Below are positions 22,251-33,651 of a stretch of DNA of 64,000 nucleotides, in pieces (the stretch's first letter is position 1; each line of letters opens with the position of its first letter). Both the position numbers and the translations under genes were made by a program. The notes beneath the pieces were generated by a model. The model saw only the letters and a list, made by a program, of their open reading frames with translations. It made no database searches and had not been told where the DNA came from. The DNA lies in assembly GCA_036898135.1 (NCBI GenBank), contig CM072512.1, positions 6,911,484 through 6,975,483 of the forward strand. The letters are read 5' to 3'. Source of the stretch: Oncomelania hupensis (Eukaryota; Mollusca; Gastropoda; Littorinimorpha; Pomatiopsidae).

Positions 22251-23110
22251 ACTGTACTTGCTGAAAGTGCCACTAAAAGGGACATAACTACTTCAGTACT
22301 CAAGATGAGGATAATGTAGTGTTAATAAAGGGTTTACTTCGCACTACGGGTAAAGTTTGCTCACAAATCAACTGACTGGCCAACTAACTTACTGGCAAGA
22401 ATATTTTCGATCTTTACAAAATGGATGAACAAAAGTAGTAGAATCTTATATAATAGTGTATTTGTTGATAGCAAATATTAGTGTTGCTCTGTGGTGAAAG
22501 AATATCGTCACTTTTGGCTTTTTCAAAAGTATTTTTTGTTGGTGGATTTTTTTGGTTTTCGTTACTGTGATTTAAGATATAACTTGATTCGTTCATTTAT
22601 TGTTCTGATGTCAGTCGTTACTGCCGATTCATCTCGTTGTTGTTGTTTAACTGTTATTATTATTTAATGTTTCTTGTTGCAGTATCTGTGTAATTTGGAA
22701 TGCTGGTGCGCTGCTGCAGAAACTTCACACTGCAGTTGCTCTGCCCGAACCTTCCTATTGGTTGGGATCAATCGGGTGGCATTTCTCACGTTATTTCCTC
22801 CCAGTTATAATGTATGTGGTCTTTGTGCATGCAATGAAGGCACGCATGAATTACCTCAAAATGAAGAAAGGAAACTTAATCTAAACTTTTTCATCTCTGT
22901 TGAAACGATATTATTTGTCAGTACTGTTCGTTATCCAGCGCCTTGAGCAATTCTTGGAGCTGGAAAAGCCCTATATCAAAACAATGTATGTAGTGTGTGT
23001 ACATGTGCACGGAAAACTGTTTGCACCAATCATTATTGTCCCATGAACTATTGGAATCTGTAAGAATTTGATTCATTTGTCTCTTTTAAAAGTATTTATT
23101 TGGCCGATTG
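22251..23110. other. Intergenic stretch with a short SINE tail
   Basis: A frame at 22674-22946 follows TTCTTGTTGCAG but ends inside a SINE tail (CCAGCGCCTTGAGCAATTC at 22935-22953). I therefore do not call an exon. Otherwise A-T rich with no recognisable feature. Confidence 0.45.
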
Positions 23111-23124
23111 TACTGCGGGATCAC

Positions 23125-23698
23125 CCCCGTTGGGGTGCCGGGGGTTTCAGTATAAATAGTATCCCCACTTTCTGGAAATTTAGTGCTTTAAATTCCCACT
23201 GTCGCTGTCTTTCTCATTTGCTCTTTCTCATTCCTGCTCTGTTCTATCAGTCTGCTATACTATCGTCTTCTTCGCTAGCCCAGTCTCCTACCTTTTTTCT
23301 TGAAAACTCTTCCGGGACAAGACTCCTTATTTGTGTATGAGGTCTGTTGGATCAGCTTGGGAATATTGGACGCTTTCTGCCAGGTGGTCACTAGGGCTTC
23401 CTATGACGTTATTATTTAGCAATGTAGGCATTTTATATGTATGTGTTTTGTTGATAATTTATAATGATGTTTGTATTCTATTTTGTTTTTGTAAACGGGG
23501 GTTCGATAAGTTGGGGTGAAGCCTCAGCCGTCCCCTGCGTGGGATGTCTTTATTGTAAAGTGACTGGCTGGTGGAGAGCTTTCGGTTTTACCACTAGGGT
23601 TGTTTCAGCAGATCTTTTATGCGGATTGGGGGTTGTCCGGTCCTGATTTGGCTCGGAAGAGTCCGCTGGACCTAAAGCAATAATAATGTAATGTAATG
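23125..23698 (+). mobile_element. 570-bp retroposon, copy 4, intact with 14-bp TSD
   Basis: 574 bp between two perfect copies of TACTGCGGGATCAC at 23111-23124 and 23699-23712. Starts CCCCGTTGGGGTGCCGGGGG and ends CCTAAAGCAATAATAATG plus TGTAATG repeats. No poly-A, no LTR and no long frame; two 60-62 codon frames recur in other copies only because the DNA is conserved. The TSD length implies retroposition by a LINE-type machinery. Confidence 0.93.
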
Positions 23699-23855
23699 TA
23701 CTGCGGGATCACTTTCATAATTAATAGTCATGTACATAGTAAGCTTAATTACGTTTGTTCGCCATAGCCATTCTCAAAATATGTATGAATAAATATGACA
23801 GGTAGATCCATACTTTGGCAGTCATGAGTTTTGAATGTGAGAGAAAGAGAGAGAA

Positions 23856-24032
23856 CACTAGGTCCCTTCTCCCCAATACCTGGTCGTTCAAGATTGTGCT
23901 CAGTTGTCTGGTGAGTCAGAACATGCGCCTTAGACAGCAAGTGAGCGCAGAGAGCAGCGAGTTAGATCCTGTATCGGCCATCTCAGTGAGCAGCCCTCCA
24001 CATTGAAATGCGCTTTGTGAGAACAATGAAAT
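23856..24032 (+). mobile_element. SINE, partial (body 3' half and tail)
   Basis: Begins within the body at CTAGGTCCCTTCTCCCC, followed by GATTGTGCTCAGTTGTCTG and GAGTTAGATCCTGTATCGGC, with a decayed tail. Confidence 0.8.
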
Positions 24033-24099
24033 AGTCAGTCAGTTGGGACGTAAAAACTCAAATGTTTTGAAGAAAGGAACAGAAAAAAATTAACACCTA

Positions 24100-24139
24100 C
24101 GCGCACACACACACACACACTCTCTCTCTCTCTCTCTCA

Positions 24140-24186
<47 letters not shown>
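24100..24186. repeat. (CA)n(CT)n compound microsatellite
   Basis: CA units followed by about 30 CT units. Confidence 0.95.
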
Positions 24187-24190
<4 letters not shown>

Positions 24191-24812
24191 GCTTTTCTTC
24201 ACACGGCAGATAAGGTCCTACGTTTTGTGTGTTAAGTAGGGCAGAAGCATGTGCTATACAAGAATGAGTCAGTCCTATCACCGCATATACTTTTTGGACA
24301 AGTTTTATTGCCTGCTGGTGAGGGGACTGACCACAGAAGATTAGTAGTGCCCCGTTGATTCTTCAAAGGGCAATTACGATATACGCGTATGTAACAAATA
24401 CAGGGAAGATTTAGGCGGACAAAGGCTCTGTTATATTGCTATCCATCTCTATAATTAGCGGGGAAACTTGAGGCAGCCAAAAGAAGATTGGGTTACCAGT
24501 CACAAAACCTCTCTTTTAACCACTAGTTAACCGTCTGCTGTTTAGCCTAGGCCCATAAGCCGTCTTTGGAGATAAACTTGCAAGTGTGTAATACGGTATC
24601 GGACACAGGCAGGATCGCTCTTTTCATAAGGTGCTTAGCGCCACATCCAACCGCCGTTCAGCGCAGATTTGAGCAACACAGCGAAACATACACGTTTCAC
24701 TGAGCTAACGTTGTAAAACATACAAGTTCCACTTAGCACCATAGTAAAACGAACACAAGAGCTAAAATAGGGAAATATTTACGTTCCTTTGAGCAACATA
24801 GTGAAGCATAAT

Positions 24813-24862
24813 TAGTTATTCATTGGTTACAGGGTCCAGCGGACTGCAAAGAGCCAACGATT
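24813..24862 (-). repeat. Fragment of 570-bp retroposon 3' end (divergent subfamily)
   Basis: TTATTCATTGGTTACAGGGT then CCAGCGGACTGCAAAGAGCC match the end of the divergent copy at 18015-18593 in reverse orientation. Confidence 0.65.
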
Positions 24863-25419
24863 TCATGTCGGGCTTTCAACCTAAAAGGCAGTTTAACCCA
24901 AAATGCCTGTTAGCTGCAAGCCCGTAACTTGTCGTACGCGTGAGGCTTTCATGACGGGCTGATAGCAGGGCCGACAGAAAAAAGCCTCTCTATTTATAAC
25001 CGATTGACCTTGACATGAAATCTTGGGGGGATTCTCTCTCAGCGCATGCGCATGACGCGTTTCTGGATTCCCGTCAAGCTTATTCTGGCGCGAGATATCG
25101 TAAACAGCAAAGAGAAGAAAAGAATGTGGTCGTAGAAATGGGACGAAAAAAGACCGCAAACCCGCTTACATCTGTAGAACATCCTCTCTTGCGGACACCC
25201 TGTCGCGCTGACATCTGAAATGAGTGTGTGTGTGCGTGTGTGCGTGTGAGTGGGTGTGTGTGATTGTGTGTGAATGTGGGTGTGTGTGAATGTGTGAGTG
25301 AATGCGTGTGTAGGCCTATGTAGATGCGTATGCGTGTACTTGTCTTAAAATTGTTTTGCTTTTTAAATGAAATTTGATCCCTCTTAACTTGTTTTCACTG
25401 TGAATGAAATTAGAACTGC

Positions 25420-25421
<2 letters not shown>

Positions 25422-25477
<56 letters not shown>

Positions 25478-25926
25478 GGTGTTGTTATTATTATTATGTG
25501 AATCACATAATTATATGTTTTCTTTTTAAACCAGATTAATGCCATTACACGAGCTTTTATTCTCTTCATCTGGCCTGTCATATGTTGTAACGATGTTTAG
25601 TTATTCAACGATTATTCTATTTTTAAAGCTGCTGCATGTATTTCACCACCATCTACACTTTACATCTTAGATGAGGCATTGTTGATTCTGCTACGCCCCT
25701 CTTTAAATTATTTTTTCTTTGAACTTATTCATTTATTTTGTAAGTTGATTGATTGATTGACCGATTTTATATTTTTATTTGTTGGTTTGTTACCTTCACT
25801 AGGTTTACATGTTGTCTTGTTTTTAAATGCAGAATAGAGTTATTATGCGTGTGTATCTGTGTGTGGCTGCGTGTGATCAAGCGCTTTGTGAAGCATTTTA
25901 TGTTTGAATTGCGCTATACAAAATAA

Positions 25927-25994
<68 letters not shown>
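25422..25994. repeat. Two (TTA)n tracts with SINE-type tail
   Basis: (TTA)n at 25422-25496 and 25930-25994. The second follows AAGCGCTTTGTGAAGC and TTGCGCTATACAAAATAA, a common 3' SINE end. Confidence 0.85.
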
Positions 25995-26342
25995 ACCCTG
26001 CTGGCAGGCATTGCCTGCTTTTGGGACTTTATTCGCGCAAACCGCGAAGTTCTCCTATCTTCGTTCACTAACAAAATCACAAACAAACCTTTTTTTTTTT
26101 TTTTTTTTTGGTGGGGTGGGGTGGAGGGGTGAGGGTGTTGAGATGTGTATGTGGTTGCGTGTTATTGACCAATGTACGCATGTTGTGTTTACATTTGTTT
26201 GTGTAAAGCGCTTTGTGATTTTGGAAATCGCCGTATAAATAGCCTGTTATTAGGCCTACTATTATTATTAAACTGAAAAACGACCCGTGGCGGCAGGTCA
26301 GCCCACATATGTATAGTATGTAATTGAGAGGCCTACGAGACT

Positions 26343-26548
26343 GTGATTGCCGCCGGCACTGAACCTTTCCTCGATGTCGGGTTCCACATCTTCCACAATA
26401 GCAAGGATTTCTGGCCGACGAAAACAAAACTTTTTATACAGCTTTACATCGTTGTATATATATTCAACGGATTTGTTCTGTCGCGGAAAACGCGATCCTT
26501 CCTCCTCAGTCGCTGGCGCCTAGCACATATTGCAAAGATCGCTGCCAT
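26343..26548 (-). pseudogene. PIF/Harbinger transposase 5' fragment, frameshifted
   Basis: From an ATG at 26548-26546 the minus strand reads MAAIFAICARRQRLRRKDRV and on to FRDRTNPLN. A shift in an ATATATAT run near 26455 breaks the frame. The next frame continues NDVKLYKKFCFRRPEILAI and ends EDVEPDIEERF near 26350. The arrangement of basic N-terminus, PL.IYND and FRF.R..I resembles HARBI1-type transposases. The DDE domain is absent, so it is a truncated relic. Family assignment is by eye. Confidence 0.55.
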
Positions 26549-26730
26549 TTTGGAAAGGAGAGTTAGCGGCCTCTAAGGGCACTTACAGGAGGGGGTAGCG
26601 TACGTTAACTTTTGGGCTGTTACGGACCTTCAATCGGGCAGTTAAGTGTTTCATGAAAGCAGATTTTGGGGAGTTAAATGCCCGTCAAGGTTTAAATGCC
26701 TGTTAGACCATTTACAGGCCCGAAGAGCAC

Positions 26731-27250
26731 TTACCCCTGATCCGCATAAAAGATCTGCTGAACCAACCCCAGTGGTAACACTGAAGGCTCTCCACCAGCC
26801 GGTCAATGTACAATAAAAGCATCTCACGCAGGGGACGCTGAGGCTACACTCTAATTTATCGAAGAACAAAATAGAATACAAACATCATTATAAAATATCA
26901 ACAAAACACATTAATATAAAATGCCTACATTGCTAAATAATAATAATAATAATATCATAGGAAGCCCTAATGACCATTTGGCAGAAACGTCCAATATTCC
27001 CAAGCTGATACAACAGACCTCATACACAAATGAGGAGTTTTGTCCCGAAAGAGTTTTCAAGAAAAAAGGTAGGTGACTGGTCTAGTGAAGAAGAAGAAGA
27101 ACTTAAGACAGCGACATTGGGAATTTAAAGCACTAAATTTCCAGTTCAGTTCAGTAGATAGATTAACGTCCCCGGACACATGGCGTATAGGGGACAACTA
27201 AATTTCCAGAAAATGGGGATTCTATTTATACAGAAACCCCCGGCACCCAC
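26731..27250 (-). mobile_element. 570-bp retroposon, copy 5 (3'-truncated, with nested insertion)
   Basis: Reverse-oriented copy with its 5' end GGGTGCCGGGGGTTTC at 27250. It lacks the tail after the AGATCTTTTATGCGGATC block. A 53-bp sequence is inserted at 27145-27197 with 12-bp duplication CTAAATTTCCAG. Confidence 0.85.
27145..27197 (-). mobile_element. 53-bp insertion with 12-bp target-site duplication
   Basis: Flanked by perfect CTAAATTTCCAG copies at 27133-27144 and 27198-27209. On the minus strand it ends CTACTGAACTGAA, a repeated CTGAA tail typical of a heavily 5'-truncated SINE or LINE. Confidence 0.8.
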
Positions 27251-27499
27251 ACAGGTTGAATGAAGCATACAAGTTTCCACTGAGCAACATCCTGACATGA
27301 AACATACATTCATACAAATTCTACAGAGTGGCTGAGCTGAGCTCAGGAAGCTGTGTTACACACGGACCTTTATTACTAGTAATAAGGGTCCGTGGTATTA
27401 CAGGGATAAGATAGTGTGCTGTGCTTGCAGCAGATTTAGTGAATGCGGATGAACCCTTCTGCAAAGGGATGCGTTAGAAAAACAACATTCTGTTCTTAA

Positions 27500-27700
27500 T
27501 CATATCCTATCCTATTCCGTAACTCGGAAGTCGGGGTACCACAGACAATCGTTTAACCAGCATACTCCATCTTTCTTTCTTTGTCCTCAGTAGTCCTCGT
27601 GGATTCACTCCGCGCAAACCAGTCCATTCTCGAATGTTGTCTTCCCATCTCTATTTCCGTCTCACTCTTCTTCTGCCTCCTTGCATCGTGCCTTGTTGTT
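27500..27700 (-). mobile_element. LINE 3' fragment, same family as 14786-15316
   Basis: Contains reverse complements of the CTGTGGT.CC, GCTGGTTAAACGAT and ACATTCGAGAATGGACTGG blocks, with a short tail AGGATAGGATATG at 27503-27520. Decayed. Confidence 0.75.
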
Positions 27701-28150
27701 ATTAATGGTCCTGTTTAAAATAGTTATTTTCTTCTTCTTTCTTGTTCTTCTTTTTTTTGTGTGTTCTTTTTCTTATTCCTTTTCTTTTTATCCTTCTCTT
27801 TCTTCCTTGTTCTTTTCTTCTTCTGCTTCTTAAAAAGCATCGGTTTTGAAACTGTAACACATTTAGCAGAAGACAAACAGTAAACGTGAACTGAAATTGA
27901 GAGGGACAGACGGACAGAGACGCACGCACGTTTTCACAGGCGCACGCAAACAGTCATGAATATTTTAGATGTATTCGCATTCTACTGAAAATCTTTATTT
28001 CATAATGTTAAACAAGGCAAAACGGTATATTAACAAATTTTCTTCTCCACCATCCATCCCATCCTTCGCAAGGTACAATCAAAGAGCGTCCGTAATAAGC
28101 TCTTTGGTACAGTTTTAAAATGGTGGTGGCGAGGATGGGCACTTTCATTT
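27701..28150. other. Intergenic, pyrimidine-rich; nothing identified
   Basis: T/C-rich run at 27720-27840 followed by unique-looking sequence without frames, splice signals or repeats that I recognise. Confidence 0.4.
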
Positions 28151-28325
28151 TCGAAAGTACAGCAGCCCCAAGTGAAGCGCTTTACCCAAGGTACATGCTG
28201 GGTGTGTTCTTGTCACCGGCACTCACCCTTCTAGGACATGAGCGTCAGGATCTTTAAAGTCCGTTATGATGGAATGCATGCAACACAGACTAGACCTCGG
28301 TTTATACTCTCATCCGAAGGAGTAG
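28150..28325 (-). mobile_element. SINE, partial
   Basis: Reverse orientation: CGGTTTATACTCTCATCCGA at 28298-28317 and ATGAGCGTCAGGATCTTTAA, running to AAGCGCTTTACCCAAGG. Confidence 0.8.
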
Positions 28326-28447
28326 GGTTGAGGAATGTGATATGAGTTTGTTGCAGGGGAGAGTGTGTTTGTTCAGGAGTTCTGCAGCGAGTTCCTTAAC
28401 AATAACTGCATGACAATCAAACACTACAACCAAATCAGTGATTTTGT

Positions 28448-28530
28448 GAGTGTGTGTGTGTGTGGGGGGTGTGTGTGTGTGTGTGGGTGTGTGTGTGGGG
28501 GGGGGTGTGCGTGTGTGTGTGTGTGTGTCA
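28448..28530. repeat. (GT)n microsatellite with G runs
   Basis: Interrupted GT repeats with GGGG blocks. Confidence 0.9.
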
Positions 28531-29440
28531 TGAAACAAAAATGTACATTCTAATTACAACTTTAACAAAAAGGTTTTCGCTGCTGAATTTAAACAGCCTG
28601 CATTTAGGGGTTTTAAAAAAAAACTAAAGAAAAAGTTAGAAGAAATCATCAAATAAATTTTTGTTTTCTAATTTCGCTGTGTATTTGCCACAAATACGGA
28701 ACAAACAAACCCCCTCCCCCCCCCCCAAAAAAAAAAAAAAAAAAAAAGAAAAAAAAAGAGGTGGGATTGGGGAGAAGTAAGAGAGGGGAAGGGGGGGGGA
28801 AGGGGAAATAATCAAATTGTTTTAAAATTTGGTTAGAAGAATTTGTTACAACGCAAAGCGATGAACAACCGAGAATCATGTTTCATTGCTTATTTATTCA
28901 AAACATTTAGTTTACAAAACGCCGTCCCGATACATTGAACTTCCCGACTGACTTCAATTAAATTTTTATTTAATTTCAGTTAAATTCAGTTGAGTTCAAT
29001 TCAACAAATTTTTATTTATTGCCATCAAAACAAATTATGTACAACCATTGGTGTCGCATTTCAATTTCTTTTAAAAGCGTTCAAAATAAACGACAATTCT
29101 TAAAAGCTTACGCTTACACTTAGATTAATTTATTTTTATTATTAATAATATTAATTAATTAATTAATATTAATAATATAAATTTTTAAAAAACATAAAAC
29201 AATGAATAAGTCTTTTTTTTATATTATAAGAAAAAATACTTATTCATTGTTTTATTTTTTTTTAAATATTTTTTTTAAAATTCTGTTGTCTTACCTTAGC
29301 TTCCGCTCTAAACTATGTATGTAGGCCAAATAATATAGAAAGGGAGATCAGTCTATCAATAGCCTACTTCTTCGCCGAGCAGACAGGGCATTTTGATTAA
29401 TTCAGAACTGTCGAGTTCGCAACAATTTCTTCTTCAGAAG
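28531..29440. other. A-T rich intergenic stretch
   Basis: Includes a C8/A-rich run at 28709-28756, an AATAAT/ATTAATTAAT palindromic region at 29130-29180 and poly-T/poly-A blocks to 29280. No gene signal. Confidence 0.4.
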
Positions 29441-29736
29441 AGAGAGTGAACCGAGATCTAGTCTGTGTACGCATTCAGTCAATCGCACGGACTTTAAAAA
29501 ATCCTGACGCTCATGTTCTAGATCGGGTAAGTGCCAGTTACATAAATATCCTACACCGAGTCTCTTCTCCCCGATCAGAATTGGGCTCAGTCAGGGGTCT
29601 TGGGAGTCAGGCGGATTCGCTTAAGGCAGGAAGTGGACGCATCGGGCACCTTGAGTTAGATCCTAAAATCGGCCAGCGTCTTGAGCAGCTCTTGAGCTGG
29701 GAAGGCGCCATAAATAGAATAATAAAATGTATGTAC
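29441..29736 (+). mobile_element. SINE, body and tail
   Basis: Body starts AGAGTGAACCGAGATCTAGT, includes CTGACGCTCATGTTCTAG, and ends CGTCTTGAGCAGCTCTTGAG then GCGCCATAAATAGAATAA. Confidence 0.85.
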
Positions 29737-29998
29737 ATTTAAATTTCGCCATACCCCGTCTGGGATAATTTAAAACATTCTTCAAATTGCCCAATCAAAT
29801 GTTCATTCAGATGAACAAGCAATAATAATTCAATGCATTGAAACAACCAACATCATTATAAACTACAAATTTCACGTAAATGCGGATTTCTAATTACATT
29901 CTGTACAAATTGTGAGCAGACGACAACATAAGCTTACTTAAAAGGCCTCAACGGGAAGGTTAATTGTTTACTTTTGGCGAAAACGGGTTTAGCCTAAA

Positions 29999-30205
29999 AT
30001 TCGCATTGTTATTATATTAAATGATGAAGCGGGCATTGTTATTATATTAAACGATGATAAAGTGGGCATTGTTATTATTTTAAACGATGAAAAAGCGGGC
30101 TTTGTTATTATATTAAACAGGGATAAAGCGGGCTTTGTTATTATATTAAACAAGGATAAAGTGGGATTTGTTATTATATTAAACAAGGATAAAGTGGGCT
30201 TTGGT
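29999..30205 (+). repeat. 33-bp minisatellite, six units
   Basis: Units of about 30-33 bp around TTGTTATTATATTAAACGAT, each ending AAAGCGGGC or AAAGTGGG-. Unit length is mostly a multiple of three, so a minus-strand frame repeats an 11-residue unit (LSLFNIITKPA), which is a by-product. Confidence 0.9.
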
Positions 30206-30384
30206 TGCTCAACCAACCGCTACAGTTTCTAATTTTACTTTCGAACAAGATTTTGTTGTTGTTGTTGTAACCTATTTTATTCAGTGGGGCAACACTCACT
30301 GTGAATGTTAAAAGGGTCTGTAGAAGGGCCGGGGTCAAAGCAGCTCCCTTTAGTTTTTCATTATATCTCCCTTGTTTCAAAACA

Positions 30385-30386
<2 letters not shown>

Positions 30387-30456
<70 letters not shown>
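30387..30456. repeat. (GT)n microsatellite
   Basis: Thirty-five uninterrupted GT units. Confidence 0.97.
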
Positions 30457-30457
<1 letters not shown>

Positions 30458-31620
30458 CATTCTCCACGTTACAGACTCCATGCTAAAAGACACACCCATT
30501 GAAATTCGTTCAAAAGGGGAAATAATTACGTTACATTAAAATTAAATTTCAATGACAAAACATTCAAAAAAGATTATTTCTCATAGAAATCCTCCCAGAA
30601 TTCGTATTTACTGGTTTCTGTTTTTTTTTCTTTAAAGAAAATTTTTTTTAAAAAGATTAAAAACGCGACAGGGAATTGTAGGTCTTTTAGTCTACAATAT
30701 TTCATTGCAAGGAGATGCTATTTAAATTGGAAAATAATAATCCCCATTTAAGGGGAGAAAACTAAGGGGTTTGAAGTGCGTAATACTTGTAGGAAGAGAT
30801 CTGGTCAAGCGCACATTATTATATTCGTTCATTGGCGTTATTTTGTTATTCAGTTTTCTTTCGTATGCGGTAATGTACAATAATGTACAACAGTTTCACT
30901 TCGAACTTGATTCATACAAACTATACAATTAAGATAATGTAAAATCTTATCACAAAGCCTGCACACAAATTAAAAATACATACAAATACGCACACACCTA
31001 CACACACACACTAACACACCCACACATACACACACACACACATACACACACTAACACACACATAAATGCACATACTCGTTCCTCTCCGTCTCGTAAACAC
31101 ACTCGCGCACCCACACACGCACACACGATATTGCTATGCGCACAAGCATCATCCAAAAACAATATTAAGTAAACTTTGCGAGACTGCAAAAAAAAAAAAA
31201 AAATAAATAAATAAATAAAATAAAAGGAAGAAAACATGTCAAACATTCAGGAAATGAAATAGTCCAGATATAATGATTCTTAAAAGCAATAAACTTGCTT
31301 TCATTCAAATATGATACAAAGAAACGCAAAAATAGATTCAAATTTAACAGAATATATTCAAAAATGATAAATGATTTATAACATATACATATTAAAAACA
31401 ACTGTTAACATCACCTTCCGGAATGATTTTTTTAAAAACTGTAATATCACGACTACATTGTAACAAAATGGGGCTGACTACACTTTTAAGACTGGAACTT
31501 GCAGTGCAGAAATCTGCAATAAGGAATGCACGAGCAGAACACCACAATGAAAACAGGAACCGAAATACCATCAGTGTATAAATATTATGAAAAGCAGACT
31601 GAACACAGATAGTTCTGCCA
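30457..31620. other. A-T rich intergenic stretch with CA-rich block
   Basis: CA-rich degenerate repeats at 30985-31130, poly-A at 31188-31205 followed by (AAAT)n. No supported gene. Confidence 0.4.
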
Positions 31621-31636
31621 AAGATGTGAAAAATTA

Positions 31637-32222
31637 CATTACATTACATTACATTACATTATTATTGCTTTAGGTCCAGCGGACTCTTCCGAGCCAAATC
31701 AGGACCGGACAACCCCTGATCCGCATAAAAGATCTGCTGAAACAACCTTAGTGGTAAAACCGAAAGCTCTCCACCAGCCTGTCACTTTACAATAAAGACA
31801 TCCCACGCAGGGGACGGCTGAGGCTTCACCCCAACTTATCGAACCCCCGTTTACAAAAACAAAATAGAATACAAACATCATTATAAAGTATCAACAAAAC
31901 TCATACATATAAAATGCCTACATTGCTAAATAATAACATCATAGGAAGCCCTAGTGACCACCTGGCAGAAAGCGTCCAATATTCCCAAGCTGATCCAACA
32001 GACCTCATACACAAACAAGGAGTCTTGTCCCGGAAGAGTTTTCAAGAAAAAAGGTAGGAGACTAATCTAGCGAAGAAGACGATAGTATAGCAGATTGATA
32101 GAACACAGCAGGAATGAGAAAGAGCAAATGAGAAAGACAGCGACAGTGGGAATTTAAAGCACTAAATTTCCAGAAAGTGGGGATACTATTTATACTGAAA
32201 CCCCCGGCAGCCCAACGGGGGT
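31637..32222 (-). mobile_element. 570-bp retroposon, copy 6, intact with 13-bp TSD
   Basis: 586 bp in reverse orientation between perfect ATGTGAAAAATTA copies at 31624-31636 and 32223-32235. The 3' end shows five TGTAA units (ATTACATTACATT on the plus strand); the 5' end is CCCCCGTTGGGCTGCCGGGG. Confidence 0.93.
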
Positions 32223-32235
32223 ATGTGAAAAATTA

Positions 32236-33650
32236 ATCTAAAAGTCGACCTAACTAAATCAAAACAATGGAAGATGGGGTTAGAGCGAGGGGTGTGTGTG
32301 GAGGAGTGGATGGTGAGGGATGGTAGGGTGTGTTTGTGGGGTGTTGAGGTAGGGAAGAAAAGAAAGGAGTTTACTATAGCCTAGTTATCCACGTTTGCCC
32401 TTCACTCGGTATAACAGTGAACAGTAGGAAAAAAAAGAAAAAAGAAATCAAACTGTATATATTTGATTAATATCTTTATTATAGATATTGCTAAATCAAA
32501 ATGAGTTTGATCAGAGCACTCGCACTATACAACGAAACATTTAACAATTCACACTATACAACGAAACATTATTTCATAATTTCGTAAATCAAGAAATGAA
32601 GAGAATCAAATCAGTACTAATGGTATCTACAATCTGAACATCAACCAATCAGGAATGTAACTCGGATGTCTCTTTTAATGAATATTTCGGTGAATATTTC
32701 AATCATGAATGTATCTCAGGATGTCGCTTTACTTCAAAGTAAATATTTCAGTCAGAAATGTATCCCAAGATGTCTCTTTCAGTCTCTATCAATGTATGTT
32801 TTCAATGAGAAGTGTGTCTGGCATCCCAAGACGTGAAAATGTCCACAAAGCGATGCAGGGCTGTGGTGGGAGTACGAACACACAAAGCATAACAAGCAAT
32901 GGCAATGAGGGCAGACGGTCCACAATTTTCGCCACATCTACTCATTCAGTCTTTACAGAATATAGGCCCTAAACGATACTTGTTTGCCAGAAGTCTCAGA
33001 CGTACCATTTAGCAAGCGTAGCGCTCAACAGATAACAAGATTGTAAGCCATTCAAATGTGTTCCAAGACATTCGCACACGTAGCCGAAAACTATATTCAT
33101 GTTCAAAAGTGTTAATTTTCTAGGCGGTTTTGTGACCCGGCTTCATCTTAACGAGACAAAAAAAGAATACATGGAACCTGAACTATCTGCAAGAAAAAAG
33201 AAAAAAAAATCATAGAACTCGGATCAGCCAATTTGTAGCTGCAGCGCAACTGTGTATAGAAAATGGTAAAGCACAAATATCACCTTGACCTTTGAGGAGG
33301 TACCAATACGAATGAAGCAACATGTTTAGCAATGTTACACTATGCACAAAGTAAACATGATGAATTTCGGTTAGTCTTGAGATACGGCCAAAAGGATGTT
33401 TTGGAAATAAAAACAAAAGTGACGAACCGACCGGCTGACCGACTCTCCAACAACCGGATTGCTACGGAAGGATGGCCCATGCTTTGAAGTATCTGTATAC
33501 CAAAACTCAACAAAATCGCGTCAATCGTTTTGGAGATGTTGAGCAAAAACGTGTTTAGCAACAGATAAACTCCAGTGACCTTGATCTTTGCCGTGCAGTC
33601 ATTTCAAACGCTACCACGGGCTGAGAACTGAACAAAGTCGCTTTTGAAAT
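32236..33650. other. Downstream flank of nodal, old repeats
   Basis: May include the nodal 3' UTR: a minus-strand AATAAA-type signal lies near 32471-32476. 33270-33600 contains TGACCTTTGA / TGACCTTGAT motifs and GACCGACCGGCTGACCGAC-like sequence, shared in degenerate form with 59690-60300. No coding exon found. Confidence 0.4.
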
Positions 33651-33651
33651 A

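Noticed and set aside
22674..22946. Exon after TTCTTGTTGCAG
   Set aside because: The frame runs into a SINE tail and ends there; no partner exon in phase was found.
29999..30205. CRISPR-like array of spaced repeats
   Set aside because: Units are contiguous and diverged with no unique spacers; it is a minisatellite in a eukaryotic genome.
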